A DNA stretch of 64,000 bases, from positions 1 through 64,000 of the forward strand of contig JALHOT010000016.1 of the NCBI GenBank assembly GCA_022842845.1. Direction: 5' to 3'. The notes beneath the pieces are model-generated. The model was not told the origin of the DNA and did no database searches. It saw only the letters and a program-made list of their open reading frames with translations. Position 1 is the stretch's first letter; each line of letters starts with the position of its first letter. Shown piece after piece: positions 10,188 to 18,865 of this stretch. Both the position numbers and the translations under genes were made by a program. This DNA comes from Cyclobacteriaceae bacterium (lineage in GTDB: Bacteria; Bacteroidota; Bacteroidia; Cytophagales; Cyclobacteriaceae).

Positions 10188-10580
10188 ATGGCAAGCCCTG
10201 ATGCTGTACGCAAATTAGCACTCCTCTTACCTGAAACCTTGGAACAGCCTATTTTGAAAGGAACTCTTCAGCCTTGGTTCGAGTCACCACGAAACAAGGC
10301 TTGGGCCAAACACAATCTTAATTCTATTGAGGTGTCACTTGGCCATATCATTCAGATGCGGTTGTTGCCGCACTTACCACTTTTTCTACTGCCTTCTTCA
10401 ACAAGCGCTTTGCCATGTGCACACGCTCCGCTCGCGGGCTTCACCGACAGGCATAGGGGCTTTGCGTTTACCTTGGCTATGGTTACGAGGCAGACTTATT
10501 GCGCAGGCCTACTCTACTTTTCATGCGCCTTTGCGGTCCATCATCTATCCTCTGTGCTTATGAGCAAGTCCTTGACCTAA
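10188..10580 (+). pseudogene. Degraded frame beginning with an MmcQ/YjbR-like segment
   Basis: The first 20 or so residues (MASPDAVRKLALLLPETLEQ) resemble the start of MmcQ/YjbR-family proteins, which normally have about 110-120 residues. After that the frame loses family resemblance. The downstream part reads as low-quality coding (runs such as LFLLPSSTSALPC), and composition shifts to GC-rich. It is most likely the stump of a lost gene joined to unrelated sequence. A new short protein is less likely. Confidence 0.35.
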
Positions 10581-10630
10581 GGCTTTAGGGCATTTATACA
10601 AAGACAGGCTATGCTAAGCGCACAAAAACA

Positions 10631-10665
10631 AAAAAGCCTTCAAATCTTTCGATTTGAAGGCTTTT
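10631..10665 (-). terminator. Intrinsic terminator downstream of tRNA-Asp
   Basis: The 12-bp perfect stem AGCCTTCAAATC (10635-10646) / GATTTGAAGGCT (10651-10662) has a TTTC loop. A run of A on the plus strand (T on the minus strand) lies 3' of the tRNA. Confidence 0.85.
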
Positions 10666-10667
10666 CG

Positions 10668-10741
10668 CGGTCTGGACGGGACTCGAACCCGCGACCTCCT
10701 GCGTGACAGGCAGGCATTCTAACCAGCTGAACTACCAGACC
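10668..10741 (-). tRNA. tRNA-Asp (anticodon GTC)
   Basis: On the minus strand the acceptor arm GGTCTGG pairs with CCAGACC. The D arm contains AGCTGGTTAGA, the anticodon loop is CTGTCAC with anticodon GTC, and the T arm is GCGGG-TTCGAGT-CCCGT. The discriminator is G, as expected for tRNA-Asp. CCA is not encoded. Confidence 0.97.
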
Positions 10742-10829
10742 TTTTTCCACTTTCAGGCTCGCGCCTTGTAAATGGGAGTGCAAAGATAGTATCGCCTTCG
10801 GTTTATGCAAACCCTCGTGTAAAAATTTA

Positions 10830-11282
10830 TCATTGATCTTTTAATCCCTGCCAATTTTTTTGAGCCTTGTCAATAAAGCCTGCTCTGTTCTTGCGCCAGG
10901 TTTTCTGCACGCCCAAATCGTAATTCAAATACAATACACCGTCTACTATGTCCCAAGCTGTAGGGTCAATCTTTACCTTATAACCCTCAGCCACCCCGTA
11001 AGCACAAAAGCCCCCAAAAGCCGGAGCATATTTTTCCGGATGCGCTTTAAATAAATCGCGATGCTCGGCTGTAGTAAAATACCAGGTGGCATTAGCCCAC
11101 TGCGTATTGAAAGTCTTGTTCCCTTTCATCGCCTTCGCCTGGGTAAAATAGGCCACGACATCGTAACCATCGATAGCACCTTGCTTCGTGGCAAAAATAT
11201 TTCCTTTCAGTGTTTGCGCCCACAGCGTGCCGCTGAGCAGCAGGAGGCCAACAAGGCCTGTGTATTGTTTCATCTTCATCAT
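10830..11282 (-). CDS. Exported YHS-domain protein
   Basis: The 150-residue protein has a signal peptide (MKQYTGLVGLLLLSGTLWAQ) and then a YHS-like domain: AIDGYDVVAYF, WYFTTAEHRDLFKAHPEKY, FGGFCAYGVAEG. YHS domains bind metal or accompany metal-handling enzymes. Periplasmic versions in this phylum are of unknown role. The frame is open to 11360, but the signal peptide fits a start at 11282, 11279 or 11273; I chose the first of these ATGs. The gene lies about 90 bp downstream of the tRNA-Asp start on the same strand, and no shared transcript is implied. Confidence 0.85.
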   Translation of the reverse strand: MMKMKQYTGLVGLLLLSGTLWAQTLKGNIFATKQGAIDGYDVVAYFTQAKAMKGNKTFNTQWANATWYFTTAEHRDLFKAHPEKYAPAFGGFCAYGVAEGYKVKIDPTAWDIVDGVLYLNYDLGVQKTWRKNRAGFIDKAQKNWQGLKDQ

Positions 11283-11444
11283 GCATAAGGTAACGAAGAA
11301 GGCAGCGCCAAAGATCAGACCTGCCCCCACAAAACAGTGCATGGGTAAGCTGGACGACAAAAGACTAAGCTTTTAGCCTCTACTCAAACCCCTCGCCTGT
11401 CTGGCAGCACTTCATTTTAAATACTTATCTTCAAGGCAAGATCT

Positions 11445-11666
11445 ATGAAATTAAGGGCCCTCTATTCATTGTTATGTCTGCTCATGCTCCTGCCTGCATT
11501 TGTTTCATCATGCAAAAGCAGCAGCCAGTATACCACCCGGGCGGTGAAGCCGAAGATTCACCACACCTGGTATAAAAAGCATGTCTACAAAAAGAAGTGG
11601 CACCTCGGGCGCATCCGCTTCCAACCCGAAAAACAAGGGGTCAAGCAGGTAAAGATGAAGAACTAA
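11445..11666 (+). CDS. Small basic lipoprotein of unknown function, 73 aa
   Basis: The N-terminus MKLRALYSLLCLLMLLPAFVSSC is a lipoprotein signal with Cys at residue 23. The mature part is only about 50 residues and strongly basic (HHTWYKKHVYKKKWHLGR). It is not a recognised family. Its stop overlaps the end of the convergent TetR gene by 4 bp. Confidence 0.7.
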   Translation: MKLRALYSLLCLLMLLPAFVSSCKSSSQYTTRAVKPKIHHTWYKKHVYKKKWHLGRIRFQPEKQGVKQVKMKN

Positions 11667-12292
11667 GCCAGTCCTTTTAACGCCCACTCTGCATTGCGCT
11701 TGAAGAAAAGCCGCGGGGCATTCACCTGATGTGTGTGGGCTGTAATAATGGAGCCCAGCAAATTAGACATCAGTAGGTTGGTAATGTCGCGCGTAGCGGT
11801 GGACTTGGTAATTTCTTTATTCAGTATAGCTTCTAAGGTAAAGCGTTCTAACATCTGATCGAGTGATTGTATTTCCACGTCTTTGATATCGTCAACACCC
11901 GGATACAAAAGCTCTTTCTCTTCCTGTTTTACCGGAAAGGGTTTGATGCCGCGCTTCATGTCGGCCATATAAGCGACCATGCTCAGCATCAGGCCGGGGT
12001 ATTGTTCAAATTCTTCAGCCGCTTTATCAAAAATATAGTAAATGCCTTGCAAGCCTGATTTGGGTTTGTCGCGCAGCTCTACCAGGCGCTTCAAACAACA
12101 GATGCGCAGAAAATACATCAGCACATCTTCTTTCTGTGGGAAGTATTTGAAGAAAGTAACTTTGGAAATTTTCACTTTCTCACAGATGTCATCAACGTAC
12201 AGATCTTCAAAAGATCTTTTGCCGACATGTTTTAAGGTCTGCTCCAGTATCTGAACTTTCAATCGGGCAGATTTTTCTTTTCTAAGACTCAT
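11663..12292 (-). CDS. TetR/AcrR family transcriptional regulator
   Basis: The 209-residue protein has an N-terminal helix-turn-helix (about residues 27-52: [32 protein letters not shown]), as in TetR repressors. A helical ligand/dimerisation domain follows. A longer in-frame extension to 12619 exists, but it would run through the divergent gamma-glutamyltranspeptidase gene. The ATG at 12292 gives the normal TetR length and start ([16 protein letters not shown]). Divergent placement, with only 58 bp to the ggt start, suggests that it controls itself and ggt. Confidence 0.9.
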   Translation of the reverse strand: MSLRKEKSARLKVQILEQTLKHVGKRSFEDLYVDDICEKVKISKVTFFKYFPQKEDVLMYFLRICCLKRLVELRDKPKSGLQGIYYIFDKAAEEFEQYPGLMLSMVAYMADMKRGIKPFPVKQEEKELLYPGVDDIKDVEIQSLDQMLERFTLEAILNKEITKSTATRDITNLLMSNLLGSIITAHTHQVNAPRLFFKRNAEWALKGLA

Positions 12293-12310
12293 GGGGACTC
12301 GCTTATTAAA

Positions 12311-12341
12311 GGTTAAATTCATGCAAAACTTAATGTTAACC
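12311..12341. promoter_or_regulatory. Candidate TetR operator between tetR-type gene and ggt
   Basis: GGTTAA (12311-12316) and TTAACC (12336-12341) form an inverted repeat in the 58-bp divergent gap. The inner bases continue the symmetry imperfectly (AAATT versus AATGT). The position suits repression of both genes. It is inferred from position and symmetry only. Confidence 0.35.
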
Positions 12342-12350
12342 AAGGTAAAG

Positions 12351-14039
12351 ATGACGAAACGCTTATTTTTTCTTTTAGTGACATTGGCCTTTGCGGCCTG
12401 CTCCACCAAACATGAAACTGTCACTGGTTTGGTTACAGACTCAGCCATGGTCGTTTCAGCCCATCCACTTGCTTCACACGTTGGCTCAAATATATTACAG
12501 AAAGGTGGTAATGCAATCGATGCCGCCATCGCCACACAATTTGCGCTTGCAGTGGTGTATCCGGTAGCCGGTAATATTGGAGGCGGTGGCTTTATGGTTT
12601 TGCGTTTGAACGATGGCACACTAGATGCCTTAGACTATCGTGAGAAGGCACCGGCCGCAGCCACTACCGATATGTATATTGGGGAAACAGGCGAAGTCGA
12701 TGCGATGCTCAGTCAGCAAGGACACCTGGCCAGTGGCGTTCCCGGTACGGTCGCAGGCCTGGAAGCGGCTCATAAAAAATATGGCAAGATGCCATGGGCA
12801 GCTCTGGTGCAGCCTGCCATCGATTTAGCAATCAACGGTTTTACACTCACGGCTAAAGAAGCCGAAGGCTTGAATGAGTTGCAAGCCGACTTAAAAAAGT
12901 ACAATACTGTTTTACCCGATAACCTCATCAGCGAAGCTGCCTGGCAGGAAGGTGACTCTATTTGGTTTAAAGACTTAGGTTATACACTCGAACGCATCCG
13001 CGATAATGGCGCTGCCGGTTTTTACGAAGGCGAAACGGCTGTTGCTATCGTAGCCGAGATGGAAAGAGGCAAGGGCATCATCACGGCTGAAGATTTAAGA
13101 AGTTATACAGCCGTGTGGCGCACACCGCTCAGCAGCCCATATAAAAACTATAAGATCATCTCTATGCCCCCTCCTTCTAGTGGTGGGGTGGCGCTTATCC
13201 AATTATTAAAATCAGTAGAAGCCTACCCGATCAAAGACTATGGCTTTAATACTGCACAAACGGTGCACCTGTTAACCGAAGCGGAGCGCAGGGCTTATGC
13301 AGACCGAGCAGCTTATCTGGGCGATCCGGATTTTGTGGATGTACCGGTAGCGCAATTAACCAGTAGCGAGTACGTGGCGGAGAGGATGAAGTCGTATAAC
13401 GATGACCAGGCCACGCCCAGCGAACAAATCAAGGAGGGCGCTGTGCCCGGCAAAGAATCAGAACAAACCACCCACCTCTCGGTGGTGGATGCCCAGGGCA
13501 ATGCGGTATCAGTCACCACTACCCTTAATGGCGGTTACGGCTCCAGTGTAGTCGTAGCCGGTGCAGGCTTTTTGCTCAATAACGAAATGGATGACTTCAG
13601 TGCCAAACCCGGTGTCCCCAATATGTATGGCGCCATCGGAGGCGAGGCCAATAAAATTTTACCTGGCAAGCGTATGCTCAGTTCAATGACGCCTACCATC
13701 GTAGAAAAAGATGGCAAGCTCTTCATGGTAGTCGGTACCCCCGGTGGCACCACCATTATTACGTCTGTCTTTCAAACCATTCTTAACGTAGTAGAACATG
13801 GTATGACCATGCAAGAGGCCGTGAACGCCAAACGCACACACAGCCAGTGGGCACCTGATCTCATCTTCAATGAAAAGCATGCCTTATCGGAAAAAGACAG
13901 CACCCAACTCGTTAAGATGGGACACACCTTTAAAACAAGGGGCGGCATCGGGCGTGTAGATGCTATCCTGGTAAGAGGTGATGGCAAACTGGAAGGCGGA
14001 GCCGATCCACGCGGTGACGATAAAGCAGCAGGCTATTAA
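12351..14039 (+). CDS. ggt: Gamma-glutamyltranspeptidase, lipoprotein
   Basis: The 562-residue precursor transfers or hydrolyses the gamma-glutamyl group of glutathione and related peptides. It is an Ntn hydrolase that cleaves itself into two subunits. Visible signatures are [11 protein letters not shown] near the start, MPPPSSGGV, and the autoprocessing site [19 protein letters not shown], with the new N-terminal nucleophile at Thr373. NNEMDDF and GSSMTPT-like segments follow ([13 protein letters not shown]). The start at 12351 gives a lipoprotein signal ([17 protein letters not shown], Cys17), so it is probably periplasmic and membrane-anchored. Earlier in-frame ATGs at 12291, 12321 and 12333 are less likely because they precede the signal peptide. 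It is divergent from a TetR regulator. Confidence 0.93.
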   Translation: MTKRLFFLLVTLAFAACSTKHETVTGLVTDSAMVVSAHPLASHVGSNILQKGGNAIDAAIATQFALAVVYPVAGNIGGGGFMVLRLNDGTLDALDYREKAPAAATTDMYIGETGEVDAMLSQQGHLASGVPGTVAGLEAAHKKYGKMPWAALVQPAIDLAINGFTLTAKEAEGLNELQADLKKYNTVLPDNLISEAAWQEGDSIWFKDLGYTLERIRDNGAAGFYEGETAVAIVAEMERGKGIITAEDLRSYTAVWRTPLSSPYKNYKIISMPPPSSGGVALIQLLKSVEAYPIKDYGFNTAQTVHLLTEAERRAYADRAAYLGDPDFVDVPVAQLTSSEYVAERMKSYNDDQATPSEQIKEGAVPGKESEQTTHLSVVDAQGNAVSVTTTLNGGYGSSVVVAGAGFLLNNEMDDFSAKPGVPNMYGAIGGEANKILPGKRMLSSMTPTIVEKDGKLFMVVGTPGGTTIITSVFQTILNVVEHGMTMQEAVNAKRTHSQWAPDLIFNEKHALSEKDSTQLVKMGHTFKTRGGIGRVDAILVRGDGKLEGGADPRGDDKAAGY

Positions 14040-14130
14040 TGGATAAAGAGGATGTGGCACCTTGCTGCTTCCTCTTATTAAAATTAAACAAAGTATTAGC
14101 GGCAAGCGGCAAAAAAAGTGACAACTAATA

Positions 14131-15756
14131 ATGAAATATTTAAAGTTAATTTCAGTTGGACTATTTTTTACTTGTTCCTCTTGTGGGTTAATCCTTCAAA
14201 ATTCTGGGACGAAAAATTTTAATGACCCTATCACTAAGACAAGTGAGTATAAATCCTTAAACAAATTCCAACAGGACTTTCTTTACTTAAGCGTGGTCTG
14301 CGACAAGTACTTTCCAAATGATGATAAATATTTCCCAAAAAACCGAAGACAAATGGTTGAAAGGGAAATACTTAAGAAGCTCGAAAATAAGAGACTCACT
14401 GATTTAGAGTTTAGGTTACACTTGAAAAATTATCTCTCAAATTTTAACAATCAACATACATGGATTAGTTTAAAGGGAATTACGATCGAAGGAATTTATC
14501 CGTTTATACCCTATAACAGAGACTCTTCATGGTATTTGTTTAATACTTTAAAAAGTATAGATAAGGATTTAATTGGACAAAGAATCACCTCTTTTAATGA
14601 TGTATTCCTATACGATTACGAGAAACAATTATTTGAACTTGTTTCTGCTGAGAATATAACCACAAAAAGAAAAGCAATTTCAAATTGGTGGTTTCGACCA
14701 ACCTATCATGAGTTTGTCAGTGGAAAATCGATTGATTCTGTCAAACTTACTTTTGAAAGTGGGGAAATCTTATCTGTACCTAAAATGACTTCGGGCAACC
14801 TAATGTGGCATTTATCAGAAAAAGATTTTAGGCATCACCCAATCACTAAAACTAAAGATAGGATTTATGATTATCAGATTATTGATTCTATAGGAACAAC
14901 GTATTTTCAATTTCATGAGTGTTATGATAAAATTGAACTTAAAGAGGGAATCAAATCTTACGTTAAGCCATGGTTAAGACCAATAGCAAATTTATACGTT
15001 AACTTTCAGACAAGTAAGAAGAAACCTTCTAAAAGATTGAAAAAATATTTTGATCCTGAGCGACCGGTATTTAGTAAATATGTTGCGCAGATGATAAAAG
15101 AATCAAATGACAAAGGAATAAGCAAACTAGTTTTAGACTTACGGAACAACAATGGAGGCAGCGAAATAATCTGCTTGCAACTGCTTTACCACTTGACTAA
15201 CAGAAAAGATTTAGCCGATTTTGACTTATATGTGCATAACGGACGCTTCTACAAACATTACTTTAAAAATGATTTACAAGACTACATTGAAAACTACTTT
15301 AAAAGAAACTCTAAATATCCACCAACAGACACATTATTCCATGCTGGACAGGCTAACAGTAAAGAAAGCCTGTTTGATAAGATAACAGACCAAGAGTCAC
15401 CATATTTTATTCATAAGGACAGGCCAGTATTTAATGGGAAAATTGTAGTAATAGCTGATTTTTCAACTCATAGCGCAGGTGCACTTTTTACAACATTACT
15501 TCAAGACAATAAAATAGCTCAAGTAGTTGGGACAGAGTTATCGAATAACCCAACAGGACCTACTACGTGGACGCCTTTTAAACTTCCTAACTCAAAAATA
15601 GAAGTCTCTATATCCAGTCAATATCTTATACGACCTGACAAAGCAAAAAAAAATAAATTTATACCCGATTTTTATATGGAAAAAAGCTTACAAAACATGA
15701 TGGATGGACAAGACCCATTATTTGAGAAAGCCTTGGAAATATTAAATAAGGACTAG
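14131..15756 (+). CDS. S41 family peptidase-like lipoprotein
   Basis: The 541-residue protein begins with a lipoprotein signal ending in FFTCSSC. The C-terminal half has the tail-specific protease fold: KLVLDLRNNNGGSEI, then GKIVVIADFSTHSAGALFTT, whose Ser before AGA is the likely nucleophile. FIPDFYM lies near the end. No PDZ domain is evident in the N-terminal half, unlike CtpA. Such S41 lipoproteins are common in Bacteroidota and are of unknown substrate. The gene is AT-rich relative to ggt, with different codon use, suggesting an accessory origin. It stands alone. Confidence 0.82.
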   Translation: MKYLKLISVGLFFTCSSCGLILQNSGTKNFNDPITKTSEYKSLNKFQQDFLYLSVVCDKYFPNDDKYFPKNRRQMVEREILKKLENKRLTDLEFRLHLKNYLSNFNNQHTWISLKGITIEGIYPFIPYNRDSSWYLFNTLKSIDKDLIGQRITSFNDVFLYDYEKQLFELVSAENITTKRKAISNWWFRPTYHEFVSGKSIDSVKLTFESGEILSVPKMTSGNLMWHLSEKDFRHHPITKTKDRIYDYQIIDSIGTTYFQFHECYDKIELKEGIKSYVKPWLRPIANLYVNFQTSKKKPSKRLKKYFDPERPVFSKYVAQMIKESNDKGISKLVLDLRNNNGGSEIICLQLLYHLTNRKDLADFDLYVHNGRFYKHYFKNDLQDYIENYFKRNSKYPPTDTLFHAGQANSKESLFDKITDQESPYFIHKDRPVFNGKIVVIADFSTHSAGALFTTLLQDNKIAQVVGTELSNNPTGPTTWTPFKLPNSKIEVSISSQYLIRPDKAKKNKFIPDFYMEKSLQNMMDGQDPLFEKALEILNKD

Positions 15757-15902
15757 ACCACCAGCTACTGTAAATAGCCAAACATTGGCAGTAATAGTGC
15801 TCGTATAGTTTCGCCATCTAGCAGTTGACATTAAACCAAACACTTGGCTCAAGGAAAAACTTATGATATCCATTTATTGCTAAAGCTGACAAATAGGATT
15901 AC

Positions 15903-16640
15903 ATGATAATACGGGGAATCCAAATATCTATTGCTTTTGTAGCAATTTCCTGCTTTTCTACAAATGCTCAATCAGACTCTACAAAAATTCAATCGTGGTG
16001 GCTTGCTATTAAAATGGGTAGCGGTAAAGCCAACACAGCCGACTATCAAAAATGGGCAGCCAGTGAAGGAGTTCAAAATACATCTTCTTCTAGCAATAAT
16101 ACGATGATTGGTTTTGATATTTTGTACCATCACAACCGCATGGTATATGGTATTAATACGGATATGGAATTAAGAACTTTTGGCCAAGCTGAGCCCTATT
16201 ATTTCTCGTTCACTTTCCGAACAGGTTATACAATTTTAACGCAAGAAAGATTTGTAGTAAAAACACTAGGAGGAATAGGTTTAGGTTATGCATTCATTAG
16301 GTTTGAAAATGGAGAACCACGTTCCATCAAAAATCTGGGCACTAATTATAGTGACCCATTCGCCCGTGCTAGCTTAGTGGTAGGTCGAATGGAGCTTATA
16401 TGCAGTTATTTGTTAGAAAAGCATACAGCAAGTAAACAGGGTTCTGGCATTCATCCTATATTATTTGTAAACGCAGGAGTTGCACCTACTCTTAACCACA
16501 GTGCATGGTACTATGGAGAAAATATACCTGATATTGACGGAGGGGGAAACTTTACCGGGCAGCGTATTGAAATGCCGCGATTTTATAAAGCACATTGGTT
16601 TGCAACTTTGGGGATAGCTGTTTCAATAGCAAAACATTAG
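15903..16640 (+). CDS. Exported protein with barrel-like pattern, unknown function
   Basis: The 245-residue protein has a signal peptide (MIIRGIQISIAFVAISCFSTNAQ). The mature part has alternating strand-like segments (YYFSFTFRTGYTILTQ, VVKTLGGIGLGYAFIRF) and a short aromatic/basic end. No family is recognised. The Cys in the signal region (ISC) is followed by FSTNAQ, so signal peptidase I after NAQ is more likely than lipidation. It resembles the 6056-6541 protein in style, but I see no sequence similarity. The next 240 bp, to the symporter stop, hold nothing I can support. Confidence 0.65.
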   Translation: MIIRGIQISIAFVAISCFSTNAQSDSTKIQSWWLAIKMGSGKANTADYQKWAASEGVQNTSSSSNNTMIGFDILYHHNRMVYGINTDMELRTFGQAEPYYFSFTFRTGYTILTQERFVVKTLGGIGLGYAFIRFENGEPRSIKNLGTNYSDPFARASLVVGRMELICSYLLEKHTASKQGSGIHPILFVNAGVAPTLNHSAWYYGENIPDIDGGGNFTGQRIEMPRFYKAHWFATLGIAVSIAKH

Positions 16641-16883
16641 CGCCTTACGAGAATAATTAATTTCTGCTTCTAACTAAGTTTAAAAAAAGAGCCTTACTAC
16701 TGCCAATAAAATGCTTCTCCAATAGCGCGAAGACGTGTAAGCTATAAGTGTTATCTTCGTTCCACGTTTGTTGTCGGAGATAGGTCGCGGCTTCGGAAGC
16801 ACGCTACTGCAGAAGCACAAACGATGGGTGTGACGTCAGCAGCAATGCTTACATCATACATCGCTAAACCTTGATCAACATTA

Positions 16884-18263
16884 TCAGGCCACTTTGTTTG
16901 GCAATAATAAACTACCTGCTACCATAGCCAGCAAACTGGCCAGGGTTCCCCACACCAGCGAAGGAATGACTACAGGAAACATTTCAAAATAAAACCATAC
17001 ACCCATCCCCACCACGATCGAGAGCAAAGCCCCTGCGCTGGTGGCGCGCTTCCAGTACAAACCGAAGGTAAGCGGTATAAAAAGCGATACAAGGCTTAAG
17101 ATGGATGACATGCCCACCAACTCATAAATATCTGAGTTCATGCAGGCCATGGCCGTGGCAATGGTGCTGAATAATAATAATGACAAACGCGTGGTGTATA
17201 ACAATTGCTTATCGCTAAAGCGATGTTGGGTCAAAGGCTTCACAATGTTTTCGGAGAAAAGGGCGGCCGGTGCCAACATAGAAGAGCTCGTGGTACTCAT
17301 GATAGCCGATAACAAGGAACCGAAAAATAATATCTGCACAGGCAAGGCAGTGTGGTGCATCACCATGTTCAATAGTGTTAGTTGCGTATCGCCATTAATC
17401 TCTGCCGGATACAAATACTTGACGCAAAGACTGATAAGCAAAGGCAACATGGCTATGCTTAAATACAGAAAGGCTGCGTAGAAGCAGGAACGCACCGCCA
17501 CAGAGGCAGAGCCTGACGACATGGTTCTTTGAAAGACATCCTGCGAAGGCAGAGAACCCAGACCTAACACCGACCAGGCTGCCAGCCATTTGACTATGCT
17601 CACTGATTCGGCCTTTGGAAAGAACTGGAAAGTCTCTGTAGGCACCTGCGTCATCACTACTTGTAAGCCTCCTGCTTTGTTCAGCATGATCACTGCCAGG
17701 ATAATCAAGCCGATCACAATAATAATACTCTGGATAAAATCAGTGATGGAGATCGCCCACATACCGCCCACATAAGTATAGAGAGTTACTACCACAGCAC
17801 TCACCACAATGCCTTGCCACACGGGTATCCCCATCACTACATTGGAGATCAAACCCAGGGCCACCAACTGACCTGCCGTGTAGCCAAAGTAAGCAGGCAC
17901 CATAAAAGTGCTGGCCACTATTTCTGTTCTTCTGCCAAAGCGAACTTTAAAGTAATCGCCCAGGGTAAGTAAATTCATGTTGTAGAGCTTGCGCGCGAAA
18001 AAAGTACCAAAGAGCAAAAGGCACAAGGCTGCCCCGAAGGGGTCTTCAATCACGGCAAAGAGCCCTCCTTCCAGAAAGCGTGAAGAAGCACCAAAAACTG
18101 TTTCAGAACCAAACCAAGTAGCGAAGAGAGCAGAAGTACTCAGCACCATCGGAAGGCTTCTGCCTGCCAATAGAAAATCGCCAGAGCCCTTTACCTTATG
18201 TGCAGCCCAAAAGCCGACCGCTACCGTAAGCATTAAATAGAGAATGATAAAGGTTACCAGCAA
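16884..18263 (-). CDS. Sodium:solute symporter (SSS family)
   Basis: The 459-residue integral membrane protein has about 12-13 predicted helices. The SSS-family start is visible: YLMLTVAVGFWAAHKVKGSGDFLLAGRSLP, broken here by helix boundaries. Typical segments ATWFGSETVFGASSRFLEGG and GDYFKVRFGRRTE follow. It transports a solute with Na+; the substrate (sugar, amino acid, proline and so on) cannot be told. The reading frame offers only a TTG (18263) before the first helix, preceded three codons upstream by a stop; the first ATG would remove part of helix 1. An alternative is an upstream frameshift, but nothing clear supports that. Confidence 0.88.
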   Translation of the reverse strand: MLVTFIILYLMLTVAVGFWAAHKVKGSGDFLLAGRSLPMVLSTSALFATWFGSETVFGASSRFLEGGLFAVIEDPFGAALCLLLFGTFFARKLYNMNLLTLGDYFKVRFGRRTEIVASTFMVPAYFGYTAGQLVALGLISNVVMGIPVWQGIVVSAVVVTLYTYVGGMWAISITDFIQSIIIVIGLIILAVIMLNKAGGLQVVMTQVPTETFQFFPKAESVSIVKWLAAWSVLGLGSLPSQDVFQRTMSSGSASVAVRSCFYAAFLYLSIAMLPLLISLCVKYLYPAEINGDTQLTLLNMVMHHTALPVQILFFGSLLSAIMSTTSSSMLAPAALFSENIVKPLTQHRFSDKQLLYTTRLSLLLFSTIATAMACMNSDIYELVGMSSILSLVSLFIPLTFGLYWKRATSAGALLSIVVGMGVWFYFEMFPVVIPSLVWGTLASLLAMVAGSLLLPNKVA

Positions 18264-18405
18264 GGCGATGAATTATGCCACAAAAATAAAAAGCTATAGC
18301 AGGCATGCAAGCTGTGATGGTAAGAAGGAAGTGGATGATTGTATTGGCTGACGGTAAAGAAGCAGATACTCGATGAGGAAGGTAGTAGCCTGCAAATGGA
18401 AAGAT

Positions 18406-18446
18406 CAAAAATAGAAAATCCCCGGGGGTCACCTACTCCCGGGGAT
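18406..18446 (-). terminator. Intrinsic terminator 2 of a duplicated repeat-terminator module
   Basis: The 9-bp perfect stem ATCCCCGGG (18418-18426) / CCCGGGGAT (18438-18446) is followed on the minus strand by TTTTCTATTTTT. It lies 6 bp past a copy of the 21-bp repeat. It is the second such unit downstream of the small membrane gene. Confidence 0.7.
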
Positions 18447-18452
18447 AGTCCC

Positions 18453-18473
18453 TGTCTATAGTTGGCTTTAATC
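18453..18473 (-). repeat. 21-bp direct repeat, copy 2
   Basis: The minus-strand copy reads GATTAAAGCCAACTATAGAC plus A and is identical to the copy at 18619-18639, 166 bp away. Both copies stand immediately before an intrinsic terminator on the minus strand. Confidence 0.85.
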
Positions 18474-18573
18474 TGAAGCTAAAGTAGTGGGTGTTGTATA
18501 AAGCTGCGAATGTTAATCGACTACCGGAAATATGGTAGGACGAAAGGCAGTAATGACCGTTAAATACACTGAC

Positions 18574-18618
18574 TATAAAAACAAATGCCCCCTAAAGTAC
18601 ACGACAGTGGGGGCATTT
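18574..18618 (-). terminator. Intrinsic terminator 1, end of the alpha-glucan operon
   Basis: The 10-bp perfect stem AAATGCCCCC (18583-18592) / GGGGGCATTT (18609-18618) has a 16-nt loop and is followed on the minus strand by GTTTTTATA. It directly abuts the 21-bp repeat at 18619 and ends the operon whose last gene stops at 18676. Confidence 0.8.
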
Positions 18619-18639
18619 TGTCTATAGTTGGCTTTAATC
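18619..18639 (-). repeat. 21-bp direct repeat, copy 1
   Basis: This is the first copy of the 21-bp element shared with 18453-18473, positioned just before terminator 1. The 100 bp between the two modules (18474-18573) carries no reading frame I would support. It could be a short RNA released between the two terminators. Confidence 0.85.
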
Positions 18640-18675
18640 GAGTCAAATGTAAGCGCGCAAAGGATAAATCCAAAG

Positions 18676-18864
18676 TTATTTTGGGTTTTTAACAGTATCG
18701 GTGACAAGGCTATCACCCAAATTGTATTGCTTTTTAATGCGTTCTTTCAATTGTGACTTCGACCCGGGAAAAGAGGTTCTGCGGCTTATGTCGTAACTGG
18801 CATAACCCAAGGCCAAAAAAAAGACAACAAGGCCACCCAAAAAGATTCGCTTTGATCTGCTCAT
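18676..18864 (-). CDS. Small single-pass membrane protein, last gene of glucan operon
   Basis: The 62-residue protein MSRSKRIFLGGLVVFFLALG has one transmembrane helix (about residues 7-23). A short hydrophilic tail follows (SQLKERIKKQYNLGDS). The ATG at 18864 lies one base after the TAG of the GH57 gene, so it is translationally adjacent and co-transcribed. A GTG at 18876 inside the upstream gene is the alternative start. No family is recognised. Confidence 0.7.
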   Translation of the reverse strand: MSRSKRIFLGGLVVFFLALGYASYDISRRTSFPGSKSQLKERIKKQYNLGDSLVTDTVKNPK

Positions 18865-18865
18865 A

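Noticed and set aside
11188-11376. Open frame on the plus strand opposite the YHS gene
   Set aside because: It is the antisense shadow of a recognised gene and its signal peptide.
14046-14076. Weak hairpin (AAGAGGA / TCCTCTT) after ggt
   Set aside because: The stem is only 7 bp with a 17-nt loop and has no convincing T run, so it is not called as a terminator.
18196-18432. Hydrophobic minus-strand frame over the symporter start
   Set aside because: It overlaps the symporter N-terminus in another frame and matches no known family; its hydrophobicity follows from the membrane-protein codons.
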